Positions 26,704-39,648 of a stretch of 64,000 bases of DNA are shown here, piece after piece. The notes under the pieces were generated by a model. It was not told the DNA's origin, did not search any database, and worked only from the letters and a program-made list of their open reading frames with translations. The stretch is from Camillea tinctor (Eukaryota; Ascomycota; Sordariomycetes; Xylariales; Xylariaceae): assembly GCA_022578605.1 (NCBI GenBank), contig MU394107.1, positions 62,001 through 126,000 of the forward strand, written 5' to 3'. The translations under genes and the position numbers were made by a program. The first letter of the stretch is position 1; every line of letters begins with the position of its first letter.

Positions 26704-27725
26704 GGTTGGTTGGTGCTCGGGGTGATTGTGGTTGCAGTTAATATCGTTTGTTTCGTGCGAAGCGGGGACGGACAGTCGAGTTCGGTGTGGTTTCGGTGCT
26801 GTGAGATGATGATGTTATGTGCACGCCGATTCTCGGTGATAGAATGAGAGAAAATGTTTAGGAATCCAAAATCAAGAAGAAAGAGAAAAGGAAATAAAAA
26901 AGAATGAATTGTGTGAGAGGGGTGGGGACAATGGTCAATGGTCAATAGTTGGCAATGTGTCTGGTATTTTCTCTTGTTGGTCAGGCTCGTGAGTTGGTGA
27001 TGGGGTTATGGGTTATGGGTTATGGTGGGATGATGCACATTGAGGTCCAGCGATAAGGCAATGATGTGATAGGTTATATAAGTACTTCCAGTCCCTACCT
27101 ACCTACCTACCTATCTACATACATACATACATATAGGACCTACCTACTTATCAAGGTATCTGCTTCCGGTTTATCGCATTGAAGAGTTTAAACAGCTCTC
27201 GGCTGTCCGGGAAATCGAGAGGGACGGAGAAGAGGGGAGAAAGGAAGACCCCCACCTGTGTAGGTAAGTAAAAGTCCACTTTATGTTATGTTGAGTCAAA
27301 AAACCAGACAGGTTACTATTGTAATGTAGCAATTGCAAATATCGGAAAGGCAAGTTGATCAAATCATCATCACTACTACTATACCTACTCTTACCAACCG
27401 AAACTCAATGCGGCATGTGGGGGAGGTTAAGTAGAGTGACTATCTACTTATGCGTATATATAAGGCAGCTAGGTAGTTAGGGGATATATACTACTTACTA
27501 TCCATGTTAATTAAAAAGGTCACTTAAAAATATGTCATATATAGTATCCTAGGTCAAGGTCAAGGTTTCATGATTTTATTATTATGTCTTCATACCAATA
27601 CGTATGTGCTTTTTCTATAAATAGTTAGATAGATGGCAAACTTCTTTATCCTATATTAATTTGCTCGGGTTGTGTTAAGTGAGATACGCAACGAGACAAG
27701 GGGTGATGAATTGTTTCAGTAGACA
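26704..27725. other. Intergenic region with CTAC/CATA microsatellite
   Basis: Contains the E2 promoter and the 3' flank of the downstream Snu23 gene. A tetranucleotide run of CTAC then CATA units spans about 27098-27132. No gene is seen. Confidence 0.55.
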
Positions 27726-28439
27726 TTATTTCTTTTTCGAAGTTCCAAACCCAGTTATCCCCATGGCCGCCATCATATCGTCTTCGTCGTGCTCGCCCTC
27801 AACTCTCACGTCATCTCCGTACTGCACATTCATCTTCTCCGCCGCCTCCTTCTCAGCCTTCTTCTTCGCCAGCTCGGCCTGCCGCTTGAGCCGGCGGGCC
27901 TCTCTATCCTTGGCCTCCTCGTCCTCGCGTATCTCTAACCGCTCCTTCAACGTCGTAGTGGCCGCGCGCTTTTGCTCCTGCAGGCGCTCCCACGCGTCAA
28001 CGATACGCTGGTGCACCTCCTCGGCCCGGGCCTTGCGCACCTCACCCGTCTCCCCGATCGCCCGCAAGTGCTGCATACTGTTGATGTGCTCGATCCACTG
28101 GATGTTGTCCTTGAACGTGAGATCGCAGGCGCTGCAGTAGAAGCCTGCTCCTCGCCCCCGCTTGCCTTGCCCGGCCCCCGCCGGCACTAGCATCGTCTTG
28201 CCTACATTGGCCTCAAGGTCGATGACCTGTCGCCGCGCCTGCGTGTGTGACTCGTTGCCTGTCATCGGTTTGTAGTACTTCTTGCCCGCTAGCTTGGCTT
28301 CGTACCGCGCCTTGGCCTCCTCCCGCTCCGCGCTCTCGCGCACCTTAGCCTTCTCAGCATATTCCTCCAGGTCGTAGTTCCTCCTGAAGGATGTGTCTGT
28401 GGCAGGAGTGCCGTATGCTGAGCCTTTGTTGCCTGACAT
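27726..28439 (-). CDS. SNU23: Tri-snRNP zinc-finger protein Snu23 (ZMAT2 homologue)
   Basis: Component of the U4/U6.U5 tri-snRNP that helps activate the spliceosome. Single exon, 237 residues. A U1-type C2H2 zinc finger is visible near residues 101-125 (FYCSACDLTF, then HINSMQH). Preceding it is the conserved block with KKYYKPMTG and ANVGKTMLVPAG; following it the MQHLRAIGETGEVRKA segment; then a long charged helix rich in K, E and R (about 140-205), as in ZMAT2. The C-terminus is acidic then ends in KKK. Intact, no intron, start unambiguous. Confidence 0.93.
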   Translation of the reverse strand: MSGNKGSAYGTPATDTSFRRNYDLEEYAEKAKVRESAEREEAKARYEAKLAGKKYYKPMTGNESHTQARRQVIDLEANVGKTMLVPAGAGQGKRGRGAGFYCSACDLTFKDNIQWIEHINSMQHLRAIGETGEVRKARAEEVHQRIVDAWERLQEQKRAATTTLKERLEIREDEEAKDREARRLKRQAELAKKKAEKEAAEKMNVQYGDDVRVEGEHDEDDMMAAMGITGFGTSKKK

Positions 28440-29314
28440 GACTGTGGCTAACCTAGCTAGCTAGCTGGCTGACTTGACTTGTTGACTGGTTAATTAAGTG
28501 ATTGAGAGATTGGTCGAATTGTTTCAACGCGTGCTATGTGTGCGCTGATTGGGCCTCCTAGAAATCCCAGGGAATAATCACTCTAGGTTGTTTATGGGGT
28601 TGACTGTGCTGATGTTTGGTATAAGTCTTGTCGACAATGTGCATGGAAGTATAAAAGCAGGTACATAAGTAGGTATGCAAATATGTAGATATCGAAGAGA
28701 GCACGCGCTTCGTGTCTTGGATGCATCTATACAGTAGTATCTTGAGCATTTTATGGTGCTCTTAGTTGTGACGTTTACATGCATATTCCATATGCATTGC
28801 ATGATATTGCCATGAGACTCCAAGGTCTCCACTCTGTTTTCCCTCCTGAACCAATGCCTTTTTCTATGGTACATCTAGTGTAGATTAATGTTCCAAGGTC
28901 CATTGATGCACGTATATGGTGTACACTACTAAGTTATGTACCTAGGTACATAAATAGATAACCTATCTTACTTACATCTTAAGTCACATGCCATTTTCTA
29001 GTGTAGGTAAATGGAATGCACTATATCTTGTTGTAACCTAGTCCGCTAATATCTACAGCTCATTGACCCTGCATGTAGTAGTTATCGATAAGGCGACGAT
29101 CCAATGGCGCATTCTCCACCAGAAGAACCCCGCCATAGATAGATTTATGTACCACTGATTCTTTTTCTACCCCACCAAACCCACGATCGTATAGCAAATC
29201 TACCTATCCAAGTGAGAAAATAACTTTGTAGAAGACGTGCAATTACAGATAACCTGAAATCCTTACTTTTAGACCTTCTTATTTTACCCTCATTCAACCA
29301 AACATAGTCTCGCA
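28440..29314. other. Divergent intergenic region, SNU23 and DPH5
   Basis: AT-rich DNA with a TACCTAGGTA palindrome at 28939-28948. Minus-strand open frames at 28558-28874 overlap each other in different frames and look random. No gene is seen. Confidence 0.6.
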
Positions 29315-30360
29315 ATGCTCTATCTTGTGGGATTGGGTCTCTCAGATGAGACTGACATCACTGTCAGGGGTCTAGAGGTCGTAAAGAGAGCTTCGCGAGT
29401 TTATCTCGAAGCCTATACGAGCATCCTACTTGTGGATCAATCCGTTCTGGTAAGTAGTCATTCCTTTTTTGACAACCTGAACAAAATGAAAGATGAAAAT
29501 GAATAAAAATAAGAAATATTATATAAATCTAGCCCCTTATTAATTTTCACACTCACTTTAGGAGAGCTACTATGGCCGACCCGTTGTCGTTGCGGACCGC
29601 GAGATGGTCGAGTCCAATAGCGACGAGATTTTGAGAGATGCCCAGACCGAAGATGTCGCGTTTCTCGTAGTAGGAGATCCATTTGGGTATGTTCACACAA
29701 AAAAAAAACCTGTGTATTGTACCTAATTTGTAATCTGACTCTATTGTTCATTATGACAGGGCCACCACTCATACCGATCTCGTACTTCGCGCGCGCGAGC
29801 TGGGCATCCCTGTTCAGACAGTGCCAAATGCCTCCATCATGTCAGGCATTGGCGCCACGGGCCTACAGCTGTATAACTTTGGCCAGACAGTGTCCATGGT
29901 CTTCTTCCTCGACAACTGGCGCCCCGCCTCGTTCTACGACCGCATTAGGGAGAACCGTTCGATCGGCTTGCATACTCTAGTACTGCTAGACATTAAAGTA
30001 AAGGAGCAGAGTCTAGAGAACATGGCCCGTGGTAGGAAGATCTACGAACCGCCGAGATACATGACGGTAGGACAATGCGCACAACAGATGCTCGAGATTG
30101 AAGAGGAGAAGAAAGAGGGTGTCTACGGTCCCGATAGCCTAGCTATCGGCGCGGCTAGGGTGGGCAGCAAAACGGAGAAGTTTGCCGCTGGCACGTTGAA
30201 ACAGCTTTGTGAAGCCGACCATATACTAGGAGGCCCCTTGCATAGCTTGGTATTGCTCGGTAACAGAGCACACGAGCTTGAGAGAGACTACGCACGCGAA
30301 TTTGCCTTAGACAAGAACAGCTGGGACAACGTGTGGGCCGCTAACTACAGCAAAGCATAA
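29315..30360 (+). CDS. DPH5: Diphthine methyl ester synthase
   Basis: AdoMet-dependent methyltransferase that builds diphthamide on eEF2 in the cytosol. Exons 29315-29449, 29562-29686 and 29760-30360 give 286 residues, the family length. It begins [21 protein letters not shown], and shows the AdoMet-site motifs VVGDPFGATTHTDL (restored across the second intron) and [17 protein letters not shown]. The C-terminal half with [12 protein letters not shown] is complete. The open frame reading past the first donor runs into stops, supporting the intron. Intact. Confidence 0.96.
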
Positions 30361-30510
30361 ATTTCGCGATTTAGGGTGGTATTTATTGTGATCATTCTCA
30401 TTCATACCTCCTTTCCCAAAAACGCCATAGCGACATGTTCACCTAATCGAGCCTATATTCCGAAATTATCCCCCCCCCCCCCCGACATCGCAGACGAGGT
30501 ATTATCAAGC

Positions 30511-31201
30511 TCAGTGAGATGTTCTCCAGGACAAAACATCAGCCGCGTCTATCTCCCGGATTTTGTTGACACTCGCGACATCCCCAGTCACAGTGCCCTT
30601 GGCTACCTCGGCTGCCCAGCCTATAATTGTCTTGTTACTGATAGAATACGTCGCCGTGTCCATCTTCACACGAATGACTCCGATCCTGGGGTCTTTCTGG
30701 GACCCGTCGTGAATACCATCACCCAGGTCGCCTAGCCATGCCTTGAGTGAGGGACTGTAATATTTCTCGACCTCAGCTCGATCAGTCTCGATGCTTGCAG
30801 TGCCAGAGATGGAGGCCCACTGGCCAGAGCTATCCAGAAACGAGATGTTGACGTGGGAATCTCCCTTGAGCTCGTCAGTCTTGTGCGATTCCGTGTTGGT
30901 GAAGAAGAGGTAGTCAACACCTCCCTTCTCCTATATGATATCTTGTGTCAGCACACATAGATTGCCCGGAAGTTAATTAGTATTCGAAGAGTCATACCTT
31001 GGCTGCTACAGCCATGCAACGGGAGATTAGTCTTCCAGAGCCTAGACTGTCCCGGGTGGTCAACATGCCAAATTTGCACGAATCGGCGAACTTGTTGAGG
31101 GCCTGGATTTTCTCGTCCAGAGAGACGTTGTCATCCGTATTGGCGACCTTATAAGGGTCTGCGGGTTTGTTGCCCGTGTTTGTGTTGGAGAATGTAGACA
31201 T
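30511..31201 (-). CDS. bli-3: Bli-3-like FMN-binding split-barrel protein
   Basis: Pyridoxamine-oxidase-like/general-stress-protein-26 fold, probably binding FMN; the Neurospora relative was named for blue-light induction. Exons 30998-31201 and 30511-30930 (minus) encode 207 residues; the 67-nt intron joins MAVAAK to EKGGVDYLFFTNTESHK in phase 0. Split-barrel core segments are visible (CKFGMLTTRD, SHVNISFLDSSGQWASISGTA, PRIGVIRVKMDTATY). It ends at residue SWRTSH, as I recall for the family. The biochemical reaction is not known to me. It runs convergent to DPH5 with only 150 bases between stop codons. Confidence 0.85.
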
Positions 31202-32383
31202 AATTGCAGGGTGTACGAATGTGTTCTTATTTTGGTGAAGTTATTGATGGCGTATTGTCAGATGGGTTCCAAGATCAGACTGACTTTGTGATAGCTAGTA
31301 ATAATACTTGAATTGGATTTTTGGTAGAAGGGAAGGAATGGAAAGGAAAAGGAAGCTGGTCATTGTTTTATGTTCTTTCAATATTGCTCCCTCGTGCGTG
31401 GCATCTAGATCGTATTTCGTCATGGGTGTCTTTGAAAAGGAGTCCATGATATATCATGACGTAAATGACATGCACTGTACGTAGGCACTACCTAGGTAGG
31501 TAATTACTAGTTTAGGTAGCTACCTTCAGCCTATATCGAAAACCTAAGACACAACTGCCATCGCGCGATCTTTACACTGGGCCCGTCACCTCCCACAGCC
31601 GGGATCTAGGTTTCAAGCTGCATTGAAGTTAGCATTAGACACCTAGCCTACCTAGGTACATATACTTATATCAATTGATAGGTATTTCCGTACCAATATA
31701 AGTTACATAAACTTGCCTCGCATTTGGAGAGTACGGGCAACTATGATACTTACATAACCTACCGTCGATCTATATGAGAGGTAGGCAACTACATAAATGC
31801 TGGTATGCAGCATGCCTGCTAATTAAGCTATAAGCTAAGGTGAGACTAAATAGGAATATACTCTTGCACTATCTTGTTATAAATACTATCATAAATACTA
31901 TCATAAATAATATTACCTTTCCCTTCTAGCAACATGAAATATTGAAATCATTTTTGTTTTCAGTTTCCTTTATAATCACAAATGTATTTCATTAATGATA
32001 AATAAGCTTGCTATAATATTGGCATGGGACAGCGTAAATGGGGAGACGACTTAGACACTGGTCAAATGAAACACTACATTCATTCATCCATCACTCTTTG
32101 TTTATGTCCAGTATGTTACTTGACGATAGCTGTTGCCTTTCCTACAATCTTTCATCATACTATTCCTCCCATTTGGGCTTTTTTGGTAGCTGCCTACATA
32201 GTACCTGTGTATGTACTTAGGTACTAGGTAAGGTAGGTTATATAAGTGGTAGTAGGTACCTATATCATAACTTCGCCTCTGCTTCTGAATATATTTCAAA
32301 AGCCAGGACCCTAGTCTCTCGTTGTAGCTTGGGTGACTCTTCATCTACAACATTTATTTTCCAAATGGCCATGAAGATTCACA
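31202..32383. other. Divergent intergenic region with two TACCTAGGTA palindromes
   Basis: Between bli-3-like and the ankyrin gene. Palindromes lie at 31489-31498 and 31649-31658, and a TAGGTACCTA at 32253-32262. ATAAATACTATC-type repeats lie near 31878-31905. No remnant of a NACHT P-loop domain is recognised here. Confidence 0.55.
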
Positions 32384-35300
32384 ATGTCTGCAGGAAATGA
32401 CTGGAACTCTGTGAGTTCGGAGCCTTTGGACGACTCGCTCCAAATTACCAAGCTATCATATGGGTAACACTACTTGCTACAATCGCTGATAATGTTGACT
32501 CTAATCACATTTCCTTGTAGATTATGCCTTGTTGGGCTTGACGACAGTCTTAAGCAGTTGATTTCGAACCTTGTTCCAACGGCTAATACATTTGATTTTC
32601 CTTGGTCTGGATTTTCTCCTCAGGGTATTGATACAGCGAGCCGTAGATTTCTAGATGAACTCGATGGCTTCTATACAGAAAGGAAGGTAAGAATTGTCCT
32701 TGAAAGCAATAAAAAGTTGTATGGTCAATACATATTTGATTTCTAGAAATTAATATTCTTTTAGGATACTATGAAGCGTATCGTCATCGTCAGTTGTGGC
32801 TTTGATGGAATTCTTGTCAAACAAGTAAGATACAACGTGTTAATCAAGGCGGATTAACAATGGTGCTGGGACTCCCTATCATGGCTTGTGCAGGCCATAC
32901 ACCCGCTGACGATCCCTGATTTAGCTGTAGCTGTTGCATTGCTTCAGGCGGGTCCTAGTATGTCACGGGGCGAAATCAAAAGTCGTACCTCGTTGAAGAT
33001 GTGGGATGATCTGGATCACCACCTGGGGTTGTTTGTACACATGGACGGACAACTTGTCACGATTCATGATATAACCAAACAGTTCATCTACGCCTACAGC
33101 AAGAAGATGCATACTGGAGGTCGCACACTTGCGAGTCATACAGAAATCACTACACTGTGTCTCCGTTATCTAGAAACCATTATGGCACCTTGCGACGATC
33201 CAATAGTTGGAGAACACTCTGAGTATGACTTTGTGCGATACAGTGTTGAAAACTGGCCTCAACATTATATCCTCGCAATGGATGATAGCCGAATGAGTAA
33301 AACAGAGCTTGATCAGCGCGTCCTCGACTTCTTTTCTCATCAAGACGTATGGATGCGTTGGTTTGAGAAGTATCAAGCAACGGCATCACGGTTAATATCT
33401 GTAGTCCTCGAAGAAGCCACGCCATTGGAAGTTGCTTGTGGACTCGGTCAGACACGTGTCGCCTCTCTAATGCTAGGCGATAAGCCAGGCAATGCGATAG
33501 ACGACAGGATGCTTCAAAAATCACTGCATACTGCAGTTAAGAACAACCAGTCCGCCATGGCTGATATTCTCCTTAGTGTTGGAGCCCGAAGTGAGTTCGC
33601 GTTGGTCTTCGCTGCGGAGAGAAACATGGTCTCTGTAATCAACAGGCTTCTAGATGAGAAGAGCTTTGAGTCGAGAGGTTCTATCGAGCAAGCAATAACT
33701 AGCGCTGCCACGCACGGGTGCCTCCAGGCCATAGTTTCGCTCTTCAAACCCCTTGAAAATCCGGCACAATTGCTTCAAGGAAAATATTCCGCACTTGTGT
33801 CAGCAGTTACTGGAGGACATGTACCCACCATCTCCTTTCTACTATCGAGAACTTGTGCGATCACGGGCCATTTTTCTGATAATCCTAGAGACGTTTCCAA
33901 TAATGAGACTTTAGAGATAGACACATCTCTGAGAGAATTAACCTCTAAATATCAGTCGGCTTTGGAAATAGCGTCCACTATGGGTCGCCCTGACATCATA
34001 TCCTTGCTTCTAGATTCAGGAGCTGCAGTGACTAACTCAGCCTTGGAGAACGCTTCGAAGCAACAAGAGGTAGAGACGGCTCGTCTTTTGGTCCAAGCAC
34101 TGAAGGCTCAAAATTTCATACCTGAGCGTTCAATGGCACTGCATTTTGCTTCTGAGGCAGGGCATTTGAAGATTGTCGAGTGGCTTCTTGACTGTAAGAT
34201 CAATACTAATTCCAAAGATCATCTCAATAAAACACCTTTGCATAGAGCCGCGCAATGTGGACACACGGATATCGTCAGACTATTGCTTCAAAATGGAGCT
34301 GACAGGAATCTATATGATTACCAGGAAGCGATGCCTTGTCACCTCGCAGCAGAATGTGGTCATATTGAGGCATACAAAGCTCTTCAAGACTATTCTGAGA
34401 ACCGCCACGATGATTCATTAGTCACTTTTGCAGCAAGAGGGGGAAATCTTGTGATGGTCAAGTATTTACTATCCTTGAAACCGAAGACCGTCGGAACAGA
34501 TGACTCAGATACTCTAAATTCTGCATTAACTGAGGCTACTTCTTGGGGACACCTACATATTGTTCGCGAATTGTGCGAAGCAGGGTTAGATCTCAATACT
34601 CCAACCGGAACGTCTTCTCCGCTCCATCTCGCAGCCTGCGGTGGATATACCGAGATAGTTTCTTACCTATTACGGAAAGGAGCAAAAATCAATACTTGTT
34701 ACGACTCGAGCCGAACTCCACTTCACTTAGGTGTCTTCTTCCGCCGGGTGGCGGAGAAGCTATTAGAGGCAGGTGCTGTTCCAAATGTTGTCGACCTGAC
34801 CGGGAAAAGCCTGTTGCATCTTGCTCTAAGCTATAGATTCGAACAGGAAAATGTGACTGAGGCGGTTGTGAGGACGCTTCTGCGCTGTGGTGCAAGTATC
34901 GATGCCCAGGATGACGACAAGAACACTCCGCTTCACTTGGCAGCTGCCAATGGCCTTATAGGCCCTATGGAAGCTCTTCTAGAAAAGGGCGCAGATATTA
35001 CAATAAGCAATGTGTCGAAACGGACAGCCTTTTCCGAAGCAGTTTATAATAATAAGCTTAGTGCAGCCCAATTACTCTTACAGCGTGGCTCTGATATCAA
35101 TGAACCAGGTGATAGGGGGCGTGTTCCATTATATCTAGCGTCCGAAAAAGGATTCACGAATGTGGTCCGGTTCCTCCTCAACAATGGCGTTAACATTCAT
35201 GCTACCACTACCACAGGCTTGACTCCCTTATTCCCAGCTATCAAAAATGGGACAAAGGAGGTAGTTGAGGTATTATTGGGCGAAGGTGTCAATGTCAATC

Positions 35301-35647
35301 ATGTCACTTCCAGAGGGTATACGGCATTACAATTGGCCTCTTCAGAGGGCTTCTTAGATATTGTCGAAGTTTTATTGAAACGTGGTGCCAGAGTCAATGA
35401 TATAAATTACAGGAAAATGTCATCATTGCACCAGGCAATCTATTATAGTCACTCTGATGTTGTGCAGCTACTGCTTGGTCGCGGAGCAGACAGGTCGATC
35501 AAAGACTACAAAGAACGGACTCCTTTGGATTTGGCAAAAGACAAAGGCTCATTAGATATTGTTGAAATTCTGATAAGGGCAGGGTGTACAGAAGATGTTT
35601 TGAAAGTACTGCCATATGGTTTTGTTATGTATGGGGTATATGGATGA
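32384..35647 (+). CDS. Large ankyrin-repeat protein, NLR-like C-terminal half without P-loop
   Basis: Function unknown; relatives are fungal NLR-type proteins used in non-self or stress sensing. Proposed exons 32384-32463, 32521-32686, 32765-32824 and 32894-35647 give about 1,019 residues with frame kept at each junction; the small 5' exons are the least certain part. Residues about 100-260 resemble the winged-helix region that follows NACHT domains (HPLTIPDLAVAVALL, HHLGLFVHMDGQLVTIHD, SVENWPQHY). From about 280 to the end run some 18 or more ankyrin units (KTPLHRAAQCGHTDIVRLLL, NTPLHLAAANG, YTALQLASSEGFLDIVEVLL). No Walker A or Walker B motif is seen in the model or in the 1.2 kb upstream. 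Base use is more AT-rich than in neighbouring housekeeping genes, consistent with an accessory gene. It may be a natural truncated NLR, a decayed gene or a genuine ankyrin protein. Confidence 0.7.
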
Positions 35648-36851
35648 TGTACGAAGTAGAGGTCTTTACGTACCCTCGTATAGATTTATAGGAATGAAAT
35701 CTATGCAGTTAGACATATGCAATGTCTTTAAAACAACGTCGGAATACACTTACCTAACCCTCTAAAAGAGCCTTCTTAGATGTGGGTCTACGTAGGTCAC
35801 GTACTTGGTTGTCTTGATTTTAAGGGTTGCAGTGATTCGAGATTTATTTATAATATCCTCAAGATATGCTCGTTAAAGGAAATTTAGGGACCTTTGCTAT
35901 TGTTGCATATGCATATGAGGGCATTCCCACGAGCATAAGTACGCACACGGGGTAATCACATGACCTTGGGATCTTGGCACCCTAGAGCCACAGCTTCATT
36001 ATTTTGTATTAAAATCGCCATTTTTCTCTTCGGCGACTCCTCCCAAACAACTTGAAGTGGGTCAGGACAATGGTCGCGGACCTCTAATACCTAAGGTAGC
36101 CTTACGATTATCGTGGATATCTCACTAGGAGGCGGATGGAGCTCCTGGTAGATATCATAATCAACCATAAAGCGTTGGGCCTAAGTAGTTATTAGTAAAA
36201 AATTCCAAATGAGTCGTCGACGGACCTACTCACCGTCTGTGCCTTACTTCCAGTAGTGGCCGTGTAAGAAACGAGCTCGTCGACAGCTCCAAAACGTTCT
36301 TCCTCGTCGTTCAAGCTTTAGTATCGGTTTTCCTAAGAGCTTTGGAATATTACGAAGGTATCTTGATTCTCACGTTTGATAGGCAAAGCGAACATATATT
36401 TTGAGCCATCGTATTTCTCAATAGCGGGCGTATTCCATGTGCCCACTCATGTTAGATGATATATTGTTTAATTCGATTATTTATTACTCACATCCTTACG
36501 CCTCCCGCTGGTTGTGCTCTAATGATTCACCTTCCCAATCCATCCCATCTTTGCGACCTTAGGTAGCTACCGAGTAGATAGCAGCTATCCAAGAAAAGAA
36601 CAAGGAGATAAATAGGGAAGGGGCTAGGATACATTATGATATCATATCTACCTCTTGATAATACTCGTCCAGTATCTCATACACGCTAGAAAAGCTCTTA
36701 CCACGGATGTGTACTCATGCTATCCTTCAACAATACAACTAGCGTGTTTTGATACCACATTCCCCAACAGGAATTCACTATGAGCCCAGCTGGGCTGTTA
36801 TAGATATTAACCAGAGCAGAGATAATCTATCTATCCAATCGTTCCATATTT
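35648..36851. other. Intergenic region after the ankyrin gene
   Basis: Convergent 3' flanks. AT-rich, no coding signal, no repeat of note. Nothing else seen. Confidence 0.55.
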
Positions 36852-39009
36852 CTAGAACGAAGGCGGAGCCGCTCCCTGCTCGTTGACTGTCCATCGCCTC
36901 TTGGAGGCGCTGAAGTCACGCAGTCTCTCAGCTTCGCCAGGGGGCCTAGGAGCTCCCCATAATCCTCCACTGCCTGTGCCAGCCCATAGACGAGGGACGG
37001 TAGCCTCGTCAAAGGTGTCGTGCTCTTCCTCGTGAGACGTGTCAGAGCAAGCACTCTCAAGAGGTATAGTAGCTGGTGAAATATGCCCACTGGTGGTGGT
37101 ACTGCTTTCTGCAAGATGCTCCTCCTCGATCTCCTTTTTCGTGGACTCGTCCTTCTTTTGTGTTGCTTCTGACTCAGGATCAGGGGTAATAGTCAGGGCC
37201 GGGGGTGGCAGAATCTGTTCCGAGTCACTGTCTTCGTGAATGGGCGTCCATAAGCCCCATGATCCTGATCGATGTCGAGTTGTTGGGGGTTGGGTGATAT
37301 GGTGGTTGGCAGCATAGTTTGCTGCGTTGGTGTTGTTAAAGATGGATTGTCGAAAGGTTATTGATGGTCCGCCGGATGACCGTCTCATGCTACCTAGCGA
37401 GGCGCTCGCCGAGTTACTTCTACTACCGGCACCAGCCGACCCGCCATGTAGATGTGACCCAAAGTTAATTTCTTTAAGCGCAAAGGGTAAGCCGTGGCTG
37501 AGACGTCCACGCGGGGAGTCGTGCGCTAGAGACGAAGAGCGGCTGATGGCGGGCGAAGCGATCGTGGAATGAAGATGGTCGACGCTCGCAAACAGTTTGA
37601 GCTCAAATATGTCGGGGATAGTAATTTCATGGTGAGTTATGGCAACATCTAGCGATGGTGCAGCCCATTCTTCCGCGGAAGGCTGTACATGCCCGTCAAA
37701 CTGTGGCCGCCTCTTAGCCATCGTCAGAGAGGACATGGCCACATCCGCAAGAACGGGCTGGTGCGTAATGGCACCGATGAGAGCATTACAGCCTGCACCG
37801 TGAGAAACTAGAACCACAACATCCTCTATTTCGACTTCCTCGTCGTCCTTCTCATGCGCGTGTGAATCTTGCTGGGCGGTTTCTTGGCGCTCTCTCCCGT
37901 GCGTCGTAGCAATAGGACTGGATGGTGCCGTTTTAGGCATTACAGCACCAGGATTCTCTGTGTTTGTATACCAGTCAACGAGGCATTTTAATCCTCTCCT
38001 AAATCTTTGGTGCATGGCAGCCCACTCCTCTGGAAGCTCGCCCCCGTCGCCCCAACCGAGGTTGTCTCGGGTCGAGTCCCACTGATAGTCCACATTGACA
38101 CAGGCATCTCGAGCATGGGCGACGTAGCCTTTGGGTATGGGCTCGGAGGAGGATAGGGCATATGCTGGGACGGGCGCTACATATGTTCGGGCCCATGTAG
38201 GGTCTGATGAGCCATTTCGGACTGTGTTTTGGTCCGAGTCCCCGTGGGGATGGTTGCCGTACTCCGGGAGGGTCCCTGCCAGGCTGGAAACAGAGTCTAA
38301 GCCTAGGGAAGGAAGAGGGTTCGGGGTGATAGAATGATCGTGAGAGTTTGAAGCGCTCCATAGTCGGGTCGAGTTGGTAGAAGGTATTCGGTCGTTCCGG
38401 TAGGAATAGTCATGGAAATCCTCGCGGCGCATCAGCTCAGCCTTAGCCGTGGCTAGCATAAGACGTGAGTTGGGAGGCGGGGTGATTTGTTCAAAATATT
38501 CGGGTGAGAGCCATTCTCCAAGGAAGGCATCGAGACGTAGAATAGTCTTTTCTAGGTCTCGGCTCTCTTCGGGTGAGGTGGGACGAGGAGCATGGACCGG
38601 TTGCGGACCAGGGTGAGGCAAGGCAGAGGAGAAGAGAGAAGGGTTCGAGGCTAGACCGGCGCTTATGGCGATAGAGGTCTGTACGCAGCGCAGAAAGGGA
38701 GAGCTGTGCAAGATAACTCGGTAGCGACGCTTCTTGCCCAGGTAAGCAGCGTCGTAGGACTCCTGTTCTCGCAAGATGGAGGCGATCTGCGCACCGACAG
38801 CCTTGGACTGTAGCCAACCTCCATAGGTTAGAGGCGGATCGTAGGGAGTGGGGGAGGAAAGGTGCCACTGTTTATCAGCGGCATCGAGGCGCTTCCCATG
38901 TCTGTGTTATAGTAGGTTAGCTTACAAGCACGGAGTAGAAGAAGTCTACTCTTTGGAGGAACGATACCACAAACCTGACGACGAAGATGTAGGCTGGAGG
39001 ACGACCCAT
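36852..39009 (-). CDS. Histidine-phosphatase (phosphoglycerate-mutase) superfamily protein
   Basis: Probable phosphatase-like protein of the branch-2 histidine-phosphatase clan; substrate unknown. Exons 38975-39009 and 36852-38901 (minus) give 694 residues. The 73-nt intron lies in the catalytic motif and restores VVRHGKRLD (RHG at residues 12-14), which confirms the model. The second arginine region SSPFLRCVQTS and the second catalytic histidine H379 in VVLVSHGAGC are visible. The catalytic domain is split by a long Ser/Pro-rich insert (about 85-270) and followed by a roughly 300-residue disordered tail with acidic and Ser-rich segments. Such proteins are common in ascomycetes, often annotated only as phosphoglycerate mutase family; true glycolytic mutase activity is unlikely at this size. 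Divergent to GPI8. Confidence 0.85.
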
Positions 39010-39648
39010 GGCTTCGGCACAGGCGAATTTTAGTTTTGTTTTGTTTTCTTCTTTTTTTCTTCTTTTTGGGGGGGGATTTTCTCTTTAAGATTTATTTACT
39101 CTTGACTCCGTTTCAAAGGAAGAGGAGCAAGAGAAAGAAAGGGAAGAGAAAAGGAAAAAGAAATTAAAAGGCAACGGCATTTCAAGTTTGACCGGGCCGT
39201 GCGGATGACGACCTAGACATGGCAAGGTTACAGGAACGGGCAGCTGATGGGATGCACACGGGATTTGGTTATTTATTGGGGGTTGAGAGATTATAAGAAA
39301 TAAGAAAAAAAAGACGGACTTATTAGACGGACTATATTTAGGTCCCGCTCCCTTTTGGTCCGAGTCCGCATCTTAAGGTTAGTGTGGACCCCGCACTCGC
39401 TTTGCAGTAGTGCCCCGATACCTACATTTGTAATCTACCAGGGTTACATGTAGTATGTAGTACTGCATAGCACTAAACCTTGTTAGCTGCTTACTAAAAT
39501 CTACGACTAGCTAGTGTTAAGACCGGTTCTCCGTCTTCTCTCTATCCTAGAAGCCCATCAACCACCATTCCCACCTAAAGAACACCTAGGTGGTTGTTTG
39601 CTAAAGAAAGTAAAAAATCATGAGAAAAATACCAATCATACTACAAAG
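39010..39648. other. Divergent intergenic region before GPI8
   Basis: Contains both promoters, a T/G-rich tract near 39030-39075 and A-rich leader sequence. An in-frame extension of GPI8 to 39514 exists but would bury the signal peptide. No other gene is seen. Confidence 0.55.

Noticed and set aside
30376..30735. 119-codon plus-strand frame after DPH5
   Set aside because: Antisense shadow of exon 2 of the Bli-3-like gene.
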